From Rhizobium sp. P32RR-XVIII (GTDB lineage Bacteria > Pseudomonadota > Alphaproteobacteria > Rhizobiales > Rhizobiaceae), in the NCBI RefSeq assembly GCF_012641395.1, contig NZ_JABAIH010000021.1, positions 1 through 64,000 on the forward strand: 64,000 nt of DNA. Direction: 5' to 3'. The notes below the pieces were generated by a model. It saw nothing but the letters and a program-made list of their open reading frames with translations, was not told the DNA's origin and searched no databases. The position numbers and the translations under genes are program-made. The number at the start of each line of letters is the position of its first letter. Position 1 is the first letter of the stretch. Shown piece by piece: positions 8,103 to 17,058 of the stretch.

Positions 8103-8417
8103 TCAGGCGATTGCTGGATCGCGGAGGCGGTAGAGCAGCGCCACCACGGGACTTTTGGGATCACCGGAGCCAAGCCCGGGCAGAAGGCCGCCGGTGTTCG
8201 CCTCGTCGAGCAGGCTCTGGACGAGAAGCAGGACAGCCGCGTTGACGCGTGCCGGTACCGTGGTTTCGTCCCAGCCCGCGTCTGGCTTCTTCAGGTAGTC
8301 GAGGACCGCATCCTCGGCCTGGCTGATCTTGAGCTCGATGTCGGGGATCCGCTCATCGCCATCGACGAGGGAGAGACGCAGCGCGAGATTGACTTGATCG
8401 ACGGTCACGAGCGCCAT
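8103..8417 (-). CDS. head-tail connector protein (gp6-like)
   Basis: 104 residues if the ATG at 8417 is used; AGGGGAA lies 6 nt upstream of it, while a GTG at 8423 would leave no room for a ribosome site. Sequence features: VTVDQVNLALRLSLVDGD, then ISQAEDAVLDYLKKPDAGW, then VPARVNAAVLLLVQSLL, the three-helix pattern of HK97 gp6-like connectors that form a ring below the portal. Confidence 0.8.
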   Translation of the reverse strand: MALVTVDQVNLALRLSLVDGDERIPDIELKISQAEDAVLDYLKKPDAGWDETTVPARVNAAVLLLVQSLLDEANTGGLLPGLGSGDPKSPVVALLYRLRDPAIA

Positions 8418-8419
8418 GG

Positions 8420-9163
8420 TCACTTCCCCTTAGCCGGAACGCCGACGGTGAGCGGCCGGAACTGCTTGGCTTCCTTTACCTCGCCGTCCTTGCCGTCACG
8501 GCCTTTCTTGGCGCAGAGCGTCCAGTCCTTCGAGCCGTCACCGGGCTTTTCGGACGTGTTCTTGTCGCAGTGCCAGAGCGATCCCGCCCAGGTGACCGTG
8601 TCGCCTTGCTCGTAAGGCTGGCCGTCCTTGAAGACGCCGCGATACAGCATGACGGGGAAACCGAGCTCGACCTTGTAGGAAAGGTCGCCGCGATCGAAGG
8701 ACAGCAGGACTGTCCGGCCATCATCCATGACAGAGGCGTCGAAGTCTTCGAGGTGGAAGCCATCGCGCCCTGGCTTTCCCGGATCGCCGTCCTTGCCGAC
8801 GACAGGCCCGAGGTTCTTCGTCTCGCCGTTGGTGAGGGTGATGACTAGTTCACCGGCTCGATCGATCAAAGCACCGGCCAGACCGACGCCGTCCTGCCCA
8901 TCTTTCGCCCTGGCGAGGTCACCAGCGCGTTTCGCGACCTCAGAGGCGACAAGAGCCGCAACGCCATCTGTCGACGTTCCTAGAGCCTTAATTTCGGCTT
9001 CGATCAGTTGACGGACTTCGGCCATGTCAGCATCCTTGCCGTCCCGAGGTTGCGGCAGGGTGTCGACGCGCTTCTCAAGCGCAGCCAGGCGGCTCGAAAT
9101 CGGATCGAGTTGTGCCTTTACGATCCCGGCGAGTTCAAGGCCGAACGCCTTTGCGTCAATCAT
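8420..9163 (-). CDS. collagen-like / carbohydrate-binding phage protein
   Basis: 247 residues, starting inside the portal stop (ATGA at 9160-9163). The N-terminal helix (residues 1-60) is followed by Gly-X-X collagen-like segments (KDGQDG, GKDGDPGKPGRDG, KKGRDGKDG) and a short domain around residues 170-225 with YRGVFKDGQPYEQGDTVTW and GSLWHC, the signature of CBM5/12-like sugar-binding modules in phage proteins. Inserted between portal and connector, it may decorate the head or neck. Role inferred. Confidence 0.75.
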   Translation of the reverse strand: MIDAKAFGLELAGIVKAQLDPISSRLAALEKRVDTLPQPRDGKDADMAEVRQLIEAEIKALGTSTDGVAALVASEVAKRAGDLARAKDGQDGVGLAGALIDRAGELVITLTNGETKNLGPVVGKDGDPGKPGRDGFHLEDFDASVMDDGRTVLLSFDRGDLSYKVELGFPVMLYRGVFKDGQPYEQGDTVTWAGSLWHCDKNTSEKPGDGSKDWTLCAKKGRDGKDGEVKEAKQFRPLTVGVPAKGK

Positions 9164-10527
9164 GCCGCGATACCTTTCTGAAATGATAGAGCCGCCTCGG
9201 CGAAAAAGGCGCGCTGTTCGGCTGCCGCGCGATCGGCGGCGTCATTTGCGGCATCGTCAGGTTTCGGGCCCGGTGTCGCAGCGGTACCGAACGGATCGGC
9301 CTGAGCATCACGCTTGGCGAGAGCTTCAAGCGAGAAATCCTGCTGCTGGCGATAGACGCTGTCACCGCCGGGCTTGGGCGGAAGGTTGACACGCATTCGA
9401 GCCTCATTCGGCGTGAACGTGTTCTTGCCCTTATCCAGCACTTCCATCTGCGTGATGCTATCCATCCGCAACAGATTTTCGGTGTCTAGCTCAGTCCCGA
9501 TATTCTCGCCCATGCCCAGGCCATCGTCGAGGCAGAGCTCCATCGCCTCGATCAGCACCTGCAGACACTGAGAATAGTATTCGACGTTCAAAGCCTGGAT
9601 GTTGTTGAAGGCCGGCATCTGGCCGATGCCGATTTTATAAAGCGGGACATGATAGGTCGAGCAAATGACCTGCGCCGTCCATTGAAGCTGCTCAATGAGC
9701 TGGCTGTCGGTCGACTTGGCTCTCATCGCCTCATATTTGAGGCCATCTCCGAGGACGGCCACTTTGCCTGAATTCTCACCCGCGAAATTCGTATCCCAGT
9801 AGTCTTTGATCCGCTTGGCCGTCTCATCCTCGATCGCACCAGGCGCGGTGAGAACGCCACCGGGACGCGCGCCGTTCTTGAAGAAGGAGGCGCTGTCGTT
9901 CTGGATGGCGAGGCCCTGCATGGCAGCGAGACCACCGGCGAAGATCGGAGAAAGACCGACAAGCGGATGATAGGAGCAGTTGAACCGGTCGTGGATGATC
10001 TCCCGCGCCGGAACGACAACACCCTCCTTGAGGCCGGCCAGAGCATCGGTATTCAGCTGGTAGAAGACGTCGCCGCTTTCGGAAACCAGCGGCGTGACCA
10101 GGCGAGGATCCAAGACATAAAGCTTGACAACGACGCCACGATTGTCGCGCTGCTTCAAAACGTAAGTGTTGCCGGTCTGCAGCTTCGATAGAACCCACGA
10201 TTCCACGAACTGCATGCGGTTCTGAAAATGGTTCGGCTTGCGGAGCACCGGCGAATAGGCCGAGTTGCTGACTTCCGTCCAGATGCCGGAATCGTCCTTC
10301 TGCACCAGCTTAATGCGCAGCTTTGCGATATCGGAGGCAATGAGCGTGCGGCAGGCGAAATCGGCGTGGTTAGAGAGGACACTGTCGAACTTGACCTCGA
10401 CGTTCTGCTGCCAAGCGCCGGCAAAGCGCTCGAACACGGTGTACCAGCCGCGGCCACCGTCATCGACAGACGACAAAGCCTTCTTGGCCGTCTTCACGCG
10501 GGAGATGTTGAACCCGAAAAGGCGCAT
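9160..10527 (-). CDS. phage portal protein, HK97 family
   Basis: 455 residues. Typical portal signatures are visible: AWQQNVEVKFDSVLSNHADF near residue 40, a LRKPNHFQNRMQFVESWV region, HDRFNCSYHPLVGLSPI around residue 185, then FKNGARPGGVL, and VPLYKIG about 100 residues later. The dodecameric portal is the DNA entry/exit channel. The start overlaps the stop of the upstream small gene by one nucleotide (TGATG), and the stop overlaps the next start. Confidence 0.95.
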   Translation of the reverse strand: MRLFGFNISRVKTAKKALSSVDDGGRGWYTVFERFAGAWQQNVEVKFDSVLSNHADFACRTLIASDIAKLRIKLVQKDDSGIWTEVSNSAYSPVLRKPNHFQNRMQFVESWVLSKLQTGNTYVLKQRDNRGVVVKLYVLDPRLVTPLVSESGDVFYQLNTDALAGLKEGVVVPAREIIHDRFNCSYHPLVGLSPIFAGGLAAMQGLAIQNDSASFFKNGARPGGVLTAPGAIEDETAKRIKDYWDTNFAGENSGKVAVLGDGLKYEAMRAKSTDSQLIEQLQWTAQVICSTYHVPLYKIGIGQMPAFNNIQALNVEYYSQCLQVLIEAMELCLDDGLGMGENIGTELDTENLLRMDSITQMEVLDKGKNTFTPNEARMRVNLPPKPGGDSVYRQQQDFSLEALAKRDAQADPFGTAATPGPKPDDAANDAADRAAAEQRAFFAEAALSFQKGIAA

Positions 10528-10850
10528 CAGTTCGCGTCCCTTGCCTCTGCGATCTTCGCCCGGAGCGTTTCGGCATCCCAGCCGTGAAACGGCCGCTTGC
10601 CTAAAACGTCGTGATATTCCTTGCGGAGATCAGCCAATGCGTCGCCTGGTGCGCTGTCTCGGCCCACTCGCTCGTGAGCGCCGGCATGTGGATCATGTGC
10701 CGTGCCTTGGGCCTCGTAGCCAGTTGGTGCGGCCTTCGCCTTCCTGACCGCGATCAGCACGCGGGCATTGGCATTCGATGCGGTGAACTTGTCACCCGGC
10801 AAAAGGCGGCGTGTTCCATAGGTCATGCGGCGGGTAGCGATCAGGTCCAT
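10527..10850 (-). CDS. hypothetical head-region protein
   Basis: 107 residues from the ATG at 10850, with GGAGG 5 nt upstream. The N-terminal half is short beta-rich (MDLIATRRMTYGTRRLLPGD); the C-terminal half, LRKEYHDVLGKRPFHGWD followed by a helix, looks like a small SAP/HeH-type helical module. It lies between capsid terminator and portal. It may be a head-completion or DNA-binding accessory protein; no firm assignment. Confidence 0.65.
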   Translation of the reverse strand: MDLIATRRMTYGTRRLLPGDKFTASNANARVLIAVRKAKAAPTGYEAQGTAHDPHAGAHERVGRDSAPGDALADLRKEYHDVLGKRPFHGWDAETLRAKIAEARDAN

Positions 10851-10874
10851 CGAAGCCTCCATCAAAAAGACGAA

Positions 10875-10896
10875 GGGTGGGGCCAAAGCCCCACCC
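10875..10896 (-). terminator. rho-independent terminator after the capsid gene
   Basis: Perfect 9-bp stem GGGTGGGGC/GCCCCACCC with a 4-nt loop, followed on the minus strand by TTCGTCTTTTT. It lies 10 nt after the capsid stop codon. It probably lowers transcription of portal and tail genes relative to capsid. Confidence 0.85.
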
Positions 10897-10905
10897 TGTT
10901 TCGCA

Positions 10906-12864
10906 TTACGGGGTAACTACAGGAGTGCCGTAGTCGGCATCGCCGATGTAGGCCACCGCAGAAGCACGGCGCTTCGCAAAGTTCAGCGGACGTACGACCT
11001 TGATGGCAACGGAGTCCGTCTGGAACATCGATACGACGCTGGCATTCGCTACCGGCGTGTCGCTGGCGCCATCCGGTGCGCTGTCCATCTGGATCGCAGC
11101 CTCGGTGGAGAGGGAAACCTCAACGCCGCGATCGCCGATCTTGTAGATGTCGGACGGCTTGAGCAGGATGAAGTCTCCCGCACCGACGTTTCCGCCAGCA
11201 ACCAGCGTATCGCCCAGGAGCGAGCCGCCGTTCGCCGAAAGGCCCGGGAATGCGAAGTTGCCCATCACATTCTGCATGAGCCCCAGAGACTTCGCGAGCG
11301 ACTGCGTGGTGACGAACTGAAGACCATCAGCGTTGTTCGCCGCGATGAAGCCAGCATAGAGCGCCTTCACGTCCGCGATGACGCCTTCGATATCCGTACC
11401 GGCACTGGTACCGGCCGTGAGGCCGTTGAGGATACCGGCAGGAGACACGCCAGCAACGGCAGCGCCGGCGCCAAGGAAGGTCTGGTCGACACGCTGCGCC
11501 GATGCCTCCACCAGAGCATCGCGAACCAGCTTTTCAGCCGATGGCGAAGAGTCTCGAAGCAGTTCCTTCGAAACCACGGCCAGAGCGGCAACCTTGAGCG
11601 GGGTCAGGTTCACGTCGAAAAAGTCAGCCTTGCTGACCGGGATCGACTTCGACTGACCAACCCAGTAACCGGATGCGGCGCCGTCCTGACCAGCGATGTT
11701 GACGTTTGCCGGCACTTCGCGCAGCGGCAGCTTGTCGAACACGGTACGGCTGTAAAGGTAATCGATAAAGTCTCCGGTGAAGCGGTCAATGTGAACGAGC
11801 TCAGCTCCCCATTCGCCGGATTCGGTACCGCCGCCGGCAACAGCCGCCTTGATGGTTTCGACGAGCTGCGGATTGGAAACGCCCCAGCGCTTGTGCGCAA
11901 TGCCCACGGCCGACACATCGGAGATGCGCGCCAGGGTCTTGGCGATCACCATGCGGGTGAAGCTCTGGCCCTCAAAGGCCTCGTCCTTGTCGCTCTTGAT
12001 CACGACAGGAGCGCCCATGCGCACAGCAGCGCCGGCATCAGCGGTCTTGATCTGGTTGGCGACCACCGGCTTCGCGCCGAGAGCCTGCGCCTTTTCCAGA
12101 GAGCGGAGACGCTTCAGGTCGCCGTCGATCTGGCCGACTTCCTGTTCGAGCGTATCGAACTCTTCCTGCTCGGCCTGGTCGGTCGAACGGCCTTCGTCAA
12201 TCGACTTCTGCATGACTTCCGACATGCGAGTTGCCTTTGCCTGGCGAGAGGCTTCCAGCGCCGCGATCTGTTCAGCAATGGTTTTCATAGCTGTGTCTTT
12301 CCTTGGATTGAGATTTACGGGTTTCGTGGATTTTCCCGAGGCGCCGGGACGAGCAGGCCGATCTGCTGCCTTCGGCTCTTTGCCAGTCGCGGCAAGCAGA
12401 GGGCGATCGATCGACTTGATGGTTGAGATCACCGCGTCGGCATTGGCCGGCACAGAGACGAGAGAGAGTTCGAGGACTTCGGAAGCGGTGAACCGTATAC
12501 CGCCGTCGTCCATCCACGCGTATTCGAGTGCGCGGAACCCGATCGAGACTGCCCGAACGAGGCCAGCCTTGATCTCGCCCCATGCGGTTTCGACGCGATC
12601 GCGCAGCGGGCCAGCCTCTTCGATGATCGGCAGCTTGGCTTCGAAGGTAATGCCGTTCTTCGTGGGTTTGTCGAAGGTGACGGTACCGACAGGCTTGTCG
12701 TGATCGTGTTGATGCAACAGTGGCATCGGGTTCTTGAACTGGACGCCCAAGGGTTCCACGATGTCACCGACGCGGTCCGGGTTGGGTGTCGTGGCGACGC
12801 CGCGGATAATGCGCTGCTCCTCCTCGACGGCTTTCACCGTCAGGACCGAATACATCCTGTTCAT
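10906..12864 (-). CDS. fused prohead protease (S78) and HK97 major capsid protein
   Basis: One frame of 652 residues. Residues 1-150 are an S78 prohead protease: catalytic His in LLHQHDHDKPVG near 52 and Ser in LELSLVSVPANADA near 132. After a basic linker (~150-190), a helical delta/scaffold domain (~193-265) leads into an HK97-fold capsid protein ending near the C-terminus. An internal ATG at 12288 (residue 193) has AAGGAA about 8 nt upstream, so the capsid precursor may also be made separately. Protease and capsid are separate genes in most HK97-like phages; fused forms are known. The protease would release itself and trim the delta domain. Confidence 0.9.
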   Translation of the reverse strand: MNRMYSVLTVKAVEEEQRIIRGVATTPNPDRVGDIVEPLGVQFKNPMPLLHQHDHDKPVGTVTFDKPTKNGITFEAKLPIIEEAGPLRDRVETAWGEIKAGLVRAVSIGFRALEYAWMDDGGIRFTASEVLELSLVSVPANADAVISTIKSIDRPLLAATGKEPKAADRPARPGASGKSTKPVNLNPRKDTAMKTIAEQIAALEASRQAKATRMSEVMQKSIDEGRSTDQAEQEEFDTLEQEVGQIDGDLKRLRSLEKAQALGAKPVVANQIKTADAGAAVRMGAPVVIKSDKDEAFEGQSFTRMVIAKTLARISDVSAVGIAHKRWGVSNPQLVETIKAAVAGGGTESGEWGAELVHIDRFTGDFIDYLYSRTVFDKLPLREVPANVNIAGQDGAASGYWVGQSKSIPVSKADFFDVNLTPLKVAALAVVSKELLRDSSPSAEKLVRDALVEASAQRVDQTFLGAGAAVAGVSPAGILNGLTAGTSAGTDIEGVIADVKALYAGFIAANNADGLQFVTTQSLAKSLGLMQNVMGNFAFPGLSANGGSLLGDTLVAGGNVGAGDFILLKPSDIYKIGDRGVEVSLSTEAAIQMDSAPDGASDTPVANASVVSMFQTDSVAIKVVRPLNFAKRRASAVAYIGDADYGTPVVTP

Positions 12865-12874
12865 GTGTGGTTCC

Positions 12875-14593
12875 TTATCGGCCGCCGACGACCAGCATCT
12901 GGAATTGCGGCTTGCGCTTTGGTTCGGGGTTGCGGCTCATCACCGTCACGGCATTGAAGAGAGCCATGACCGGATCAATCTTGGCATCGCCGGCATTCTG
13001 CTTCGTCGCTCTGATCGCCGTTGCCGTTGGCTCGATCTTCAGGTTCGAGACGCACCAGTCCATCAGGCCGCTGCCGGAGTGTCGGAGCGTACCGTTCGCG
13101 AGCTTCCGCTCTGCCGTCTTGATCGCGTTCATCAGCTGGTAGCCTTGCGGCACGCCGATGAGCAGGCCCTCTTCCTGGGTGATGCCGATTTCGTCCAGAG
13201 CCTCGACCATTTCGCCGAGGCCGGCCGGGTCAACCGCGACACAGGCGAGCAATCCGGCGTCTTTGATCTGAGCGATGACGCCGATGATTTCCGAGATATC
13301 CTCAAGCTCATCATCGACGATTGTCAGCTCCTCTGCATCGGCCAGATCCTGTAGCTTCGTCGCGATTGTCTTGCGCCGCTGCAACACGCCCTTGTGACAC
13401 CATGCATGGACCCAGCAAAGCCACGCCCGCGTCTTCTTGTGCCGGCCGACCACACATAGCCCGAACAAGTCATCGAGGCCGCCACCGTCCAAACCGGGCA
13501 CGATGACGTCGCAGCTGGCAAGGAGATATTCGAGCGTGATCTTCTCATCTGCTCGACCACCCCAGAGATCAGCGCCCGGCCATCTGTTGGCGCGGAGGTT
13601 CATGCCGATCTCGACGTTCAGATGCTTGGCAAGGAAGGTCTGGATCGTGTCCCCTTCCTCGTCCTGACCACTGATGACGGCGGCCAGCTTGCGTTCCAGC
13701 CACTCCTTGCGGACAGATCGGCCCATGTTCGGGTTCGTCACGTAGAAGTTTTCAGGCCGCTGGTAGGCCTTGCTTTTGATCATCTCCTCCGGGAACTCGT
13801 AGAGAACCGGCAGGAAGCGAGGATCATCTATCTCCCCATCCCGAACCCGGCGGGCGTAGTCGAGCTTCTCCTTGAACACACCAGCCGGCGGAGTATCCGA
13901 CTGGGTCGTGATGTAGATCACGAAGCCCTCAGGCCGCGAGATCAGGCCGCCAGTGGCTTCCTGCAGCATGGCGCCCGCGTTCGCCTTCTTGCCGAAGAGC
14001 CAAAGCTCCTCGACCAGCACAAATGCCGCCTTCTTGCCGGCTGACGTCGTGGAATCTGCCGAGACCACTTTCAGGACCGCCATCGTCAGGCGATGCGTGA
14101 TCTGCTTCAGATTGTCCTGCACATGCAGAAGGTCGACCAACTCAGGATCGGCCCTCACCATGTCAGCGGCAGGCTTGAACGAGTTGTCCGCTACCTCTCG
14201 CGTCGGCGCCAGGATCAGCAGTTCGGCCGAATGACGCCAGTTACGGAGCAGCGCCGTCAGCATGATTCCCGCGACGATCGTGCTCTTTCCATTTTTTTTT
14301 GAGATAAGAAGAAAGAACTCCTCGATCAGCCGAGTAGCGTTGCCGGCGTCGTAGGCCCCGAACACGGCGCGCACGAAGTCCAGGACGAAGTCTTCACTGA
14401 CCTCTCCGAATGTGGGGTGCCTGATCTCCCCCGTTTCCGGATCCTCGATCTGCGCCAGGTCCACGACCTGCAGCGACTTGAACACTTCGAGCGCGGCTTC
14501 TGCCTCGTCGGGAAATAACGGGGCGAACGGGATAAGCGATTGGCGCTGGACGATACGATCGCGCCAATCGGTGCAAGCCGTCGACCACTGCAT
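12875..14593 (-). CDS. terL: terminase large subunit
   Basis: 572 residues. Walker A-like SKKNGKST near residue 97, Walker B FVLVEELWLFG near 193, and C-terminal nuclease acidic residues in PGLDGGGLDDL, then VDPAGLG, then KIDPVMALFNA. This is the HK97/Terminase_1 type. It cuts and pumps phage DNA into proheads at the portal. The start overlaps the small subunit stop by one nucleotide (TGATG at 14593). Confidence 0.95.
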   Translation of the reverse strand: MQWSTACTDWRDRIVQRQSLIPFAPLFPDEAEAALEVFKSLQVVDLAQIEDPETGEIRHPTFGEVSEDFVLDFVRAVFGAYDAGNATRLIEEFFLLISKKNGKSTIVAGIMLTALLRNWRHSAELLILAPTREVADNSFKPAADMVRADPELVDLLHVQDNLKQITHRLTMAVLKVVSADSTTSAGKKAAFVLVEELWLFGKKANAGAMLQEATGGLISRPEGFVIYITTQSDTPPAGVFKEKLDYARRVRDGEIDDPRFLPVLYEFPEEMIKSKAYQRPENFYVTNPNMGRSVRKEWLERKLAAVISGQDEEGDTIQTFLAKHLNVEIGMNLRANRWPGADLWGGRADEKITLEYLLASCDVIVPGLDGGGLDDLFGLCVVGRHKKTRAWLCWVHAWCHKGVLQRRKTIATKLQDLADAEELTIVDDELEDISEIIGVIAQIKDAGLLACVAVDPAGLGEMVEALDEIGITQEEGLLIGVPQGYQLMNAIKTAERKLANGTLRHSGSGLMDWCVSNLKIEPTATAIRATKQNAGDAKIDPVMALFNAVTVMSRNPEPKRKPQFQMLVVGGR

Positions 14594-15024
14594 CAGCGGT
14601 TGTCTACGACCAGCTTCGGAGGCGTCGGAGGAGCAAACTTGCCGCCTACAGCCTTAGCCGCGGCCTTCTGCTCTTCCTTCTTGCCGCGCCTCGGCTCGCT
14701 GGCCTTGGTCTCGCGCGCCTTGACGGCATCAGCCGCACCGGAGGCCCTGCCCATCTCCTCGAGCTTCTTCTGAGCGGCCACATTGCCGTCTCTTGCAGAC
14801 TTGAACAGAAGGCCGATCACCTCCTTGCGGCGCTGCGCATGACCGTCGGCCAATTCATCCGGGAAATGCTTGCGCAGCGTATCAGGATCGATGCCAAGCG
14901 ACCGGGCGATGGTGTTGTCGCTCTCGCCTACGAATTTCATCTCCTCGACCGTCTTGCGGTCCTCAAGAGATGGACGATATGACGGCCGCCCTCCCTTTGA
15001 AGAGCGCTTCGGTTTTTCGGTCAT
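14593..15024 (-). CDS. terS: terminase small subunit-like DNA-binding protein
   Basis: 143 residues from the ATG at 15024 (AGGAAGG upstream); the longer in-frame extension crosses non-coding-looking sequence. The region YRPSLEDRKTVEEM with SDNTIARSLGIDPDTLRKHF is a resolvase/terminase-type helix-turn-helix. A charged linker and short C-terminal segment follow. Position directly before terL supports a DNA-recognition subunit that binds the cos or pac site. Confidence 0.8.
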   Translation of the reverse strand: MTEKPKRSSKGGRPSYRPSLEDRKTVEEMKFVGESDNTIARSLGIDPDTLRKHFPDELADGHAQRRKEVIGLLFKSARDGNVAAQKKLEEMGRASGAADAVKARETKASEPRRGKKEEQKAAAKAVGGKFAPPTPPKLVVDNR

Positions 15025-15166
15025 TTCAGCCTTCCTGCCGAAAATTTCGATCTGTGAGAAAAAAATATGTAGATGAGGGGGACGCGGGTCCGGGCCGGAG
15101 ACGCCTTTTAGGTCTGACCCTCCCCCCCCCTCTGATGGGGATAGGCCCTGCTTGCCACACAGCGCT

Positions 15167-15418
15167 TCACTCAGACGCTTCGCCGGTCTCGGCGGTCTCT
15201 CGCCACTCGCGATCCTCACTGAGCCTCAGAGGTGACGTCTCCATCCGGTATGCGAGACCGATGATAGAGAGGGAGAGGATCGCCCTCTGTCCTGCCTCCT
15301 GCTTGATCTCGGCACCGATGACACCAGGGATGGGTTTGCCATCGAGGAACACTCGCATCTTGCCGCACTCGTAGTGGCGGATGACGAGGCGAGCGTTACT
15401 GGGTCTGGGTACTGCCAT
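15167..15418 (-). CDS. hypothetical phage protein
   Basis: 83 residues with a basic N-terminus and a central beta-rich stretch (MRVFLDGKPIPGVIGAEIK). No recognised family. It lies in the small-gene cluster between HNH endonuclease and terminase. A run of ten C bases lies just downstream (about 15119-15130), in the gap before the terminase small subunit. Confidence 0.55.
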   Translation of the reverse strand: MAVPRPSNARLVIRHYECGKMRVFLDGKPIPGVIGAEIKQEAGQRAILSLSIIGLAYRMETSPLRLSEDREWRETAETGEASE

Positions 15419-15444
15419 GGTGCACCTGATTGCCGGTGTTCCAA

Positions 15445-15657
15445 TCAGCGGGGGGGCGTGACCGCACCGAGCTTCATGCCTGCGTCTAAGATGATGACGC
15501 GGCGCTTGCCGAAGATCTCCGCCATCTGCTCGTTGAGGCGATCGAACTGCTCGTTCGAGATGCGCGTGTCCAACTGCAGCACCAGCATATCGCCGGGCTC
15601 AAGGTGGAGCTTGGTCATGTCACCGAGGAAGCGTATCTCGCTCTTGCTGTCATCCAT
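15445..15657 (-). CDS. hypothetical phage protein
   Basis: 70 residues from the ATG at 15657; a GTG 24 nt upstream is an alternative. Acidic and mixed alpha/beta, with DMLVLQLDTRISNEQF and KRRVIILDAGMKLG; the Asp and Ile pattern suggests a small compact domain. It starts just after the stop of the upstream gene. No family recognised. Confidence 0.6.
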   Translation of the reverse strand: MDDSKSEIRFLGDMTKLHLEPGDMLVLQLDTRISNEQFDRLNEQMAEIFGKRRVIILDAGMKLGAVTPPR

Positions 15658-15661
15658 TAGA

Positions 15662-15961
15662 TTACCCTCTTTCCCACTCACGCCAAACGGTCACGCCATG
15701 GTGGCGGAGGATGTAGCCTTCCGGATACTGGCTGAGCACGATCTTGCCACCTTCGGCCGTGTCGCCTTCGTACCGCGTCCATGTACTGGCTTCTGATGGT
15801 GCAGCTTCGATGTCCGCGTCGATCTCAACAGGGCTCACCAATCCAGCCAAAGACAAGATGCGAGCCGTGAGCCACATGCGGAAGCCGAAGGCCATTGGCC
15901 ACCTGATGGTGATCCGCAATTCCTCAAGCACCTTCCGTCCATCGATCATAGCCTCCGCCAT
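15662..15961 (-). CDS. hypothetical phage protein
   Basis: 99 residues with a central hydrophobic amphipathic stretch (FGFRMWLTARILSLAGLV) and a Trp/Tyr-rich C-terminal part (WTRYEGDTAEGGKIVL). It may associate with membrane, but no clean transmembrane segment is seen. It lies within the leftward cluster between HNH and terminase. Unrecognised. Confidence 0.6.
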   Translation of the reverse strand: MAEAMIDGRKVLEELRITIRWPMAFGFRMWLTARILSLAGLVSPVEIDADIEAAPSEASTWTRYEGDTAEGGKIVLSQYPEGYILRHHGVTVWREWERG

Positions 15962-15965
15962 TGGC

Positions 15966-16334
15966 CTACCCTTCCACCTGTGCCCTGCGCTCCTCTGACT
16001 GGATCATCCCGTCGTGGATGCGCTTGGTCACGGTCTCGATGTTGTTGATGTCCCAGAAAAGCTCTGGCCTCCCAAGATGCGGGATTTTGTGGTTCGCCAC
16101 TGGGGAGTTCGGGTCGTTGCCGGTGCCTGAGCAGAGTTCACCGCTGCGCTGGCAGGTGTAGAGGTCGCGCTCGAAGGCCTGCCGCCTCAGCCTTTCCCAT
16201 CGTGGGGTGTTGTACCAGGCGCGCCAGGGCTGGGTTTGACGTCTGTGCTGGTCTCGTGCCTTCTCGCCTGGTATCCGGCCGACCAGAGGCTTGATGGTAG
16301 CGACCAGGGGACGCAGCGTCTTGAGCTTAGGCAT
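15966..16334 (-). CDS. HNH endonuclease
   Basis: 122 residues. N-terminal basic half ends in WERLRRQAFERDLYTCQ; the HNH core reads ANHKIPHLGRPELFWDINN. The usual Cys before the last His is missing: TKRIHDG is seen where KxCH is common, so the zinc site is atypical. HNH proteins next to terminase are needed for cos cleavage in HK97-type phages. Its start is the right end of the packaging operon. Confidence 0.85.
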   Translation of the reverse strand: MPKLKTLRPLVATIKPLVGRIPGEKARDQHRRQTQPWRAWYNTPRWERLRRQAFERDLYTCQRSGELCSGTGNDPNSPVANHKIPHLGRPELFWDINNIETVTKRIHDGMIQSEERRAQVEG

Positions 16335-16389
16335 CGGGCATGCTCTGATGTCTTCCGTTTTTCAGGAGTGGCGTGGGTTAAGGTGTGGA

Positions 16390-16659
16390 ATGGCAAGGAT
16401 GATACCGAGAGAGTTTGCCGGAATCTCCGGCAGCCCGTACGAACTCGTTCAAGTAACACTGCTAGGCGATGGCACCTTAAAAGGCAGGATCCATGGACTG
16501 CCAGTTACCGGGCATGTGGTTGACCCGCACGCCAGCGTCGACGAAGTAGCCGATGAACTCCAACTGACGAACGTTCAGGAGCGCCAGCAATACGTCGGTT
16601 GGCTGGACATCCTGGAGCGGCTTCGCTCCAAAGCTGCCGGCATGAAGCAGGGTGGCTAA
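16390..16659 (+). CDS. hypothetical small protein, rightward
   Basis: 89 residues from the ATG at 16390 with AAGG upstream; longer in-frame starts overlap the HNH gene. The pattern is beta-rich then helical (ASVDEVADELQLTNVQERQQ). Divergent from the HNH gene, in a short rightward pair with the lipoprotein below. It may be a lysogenically expressed cargo gene. Unrecognised. Confidence 0.5.
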   Translation: MARMIPREFAGISGSPYELVQVTLLGDGTLKGRIHGLPVTGHVVDPHASVDEVADELQLTNVQERQQYVGWLDILERLRSKAAGMKQGG

Positions 16660-16797
16660 CCCCGGAGCGGCGGCGCGGGCTCTTCACCTCACGAGTGTGG
16701 CCATGGTCTTGTCGCCGGTGGACGTTTGTCGTTATTGGGCGGAACATTGGTAAGTGCGCAGTAGTTCGGGCTCGCGCGTCTTCTCAAAGGGGCACCC

Positions 16798-17058
16798 ATG
16801 AAGCTCTACGTCATTGCATCCGCCGCAGCGATTGCGCTCTCGTCCTGCTCCGCCGGTTCAGCCGAAATCGAGCCGATCCCAGGCAGCATCACCTATGGTG
16901 GCCACGTCGCGCGCCTAACCAGATCACCTCCTGGTAGCACCGTGCCGCACGAGTTTGACAACCAGTTCGGAAACTTCGTGCAGGAAGTCTATATCGTCCA
17001 GCCGGATCGAACCCTGAAGCTGGTGAGGCGTAAAGTGGGCCAGAAGCCAGACCGGTGA
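16798..17058 (+). CDS. small lipoprotein
   Basis: 86 residues with Shine-Dalgarno AAAGGGG upstream. The N-terminus is a lipoprotein signal peptide (MKLYVIASAAAIALSSC) with lipobox LSSC and modified Cys17. The mature part is short, with no domain recognised. Encoded rightward next to another small rightward gene. Phage lipoproteins include o-spanins and superinfection-exclusion proteins; neither can be assigned here. Confidence 0.65.
   Translation: MKLYVIASAAAIALSSCSAGSAEIEPIPGSITYGGHVARLTRSPPGSTVPHEFDNQFGNFVQEVYIVQPDRTLKLVRRKVGQKPDR

Noticed and set aside
10825..12426. 533-codon open frame on the plus strand
   Set aside because: It is antisense to the protease/capsid gene, rich in Arg/His, has no family pattern or ribosome site. 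High-GC shadow frame.
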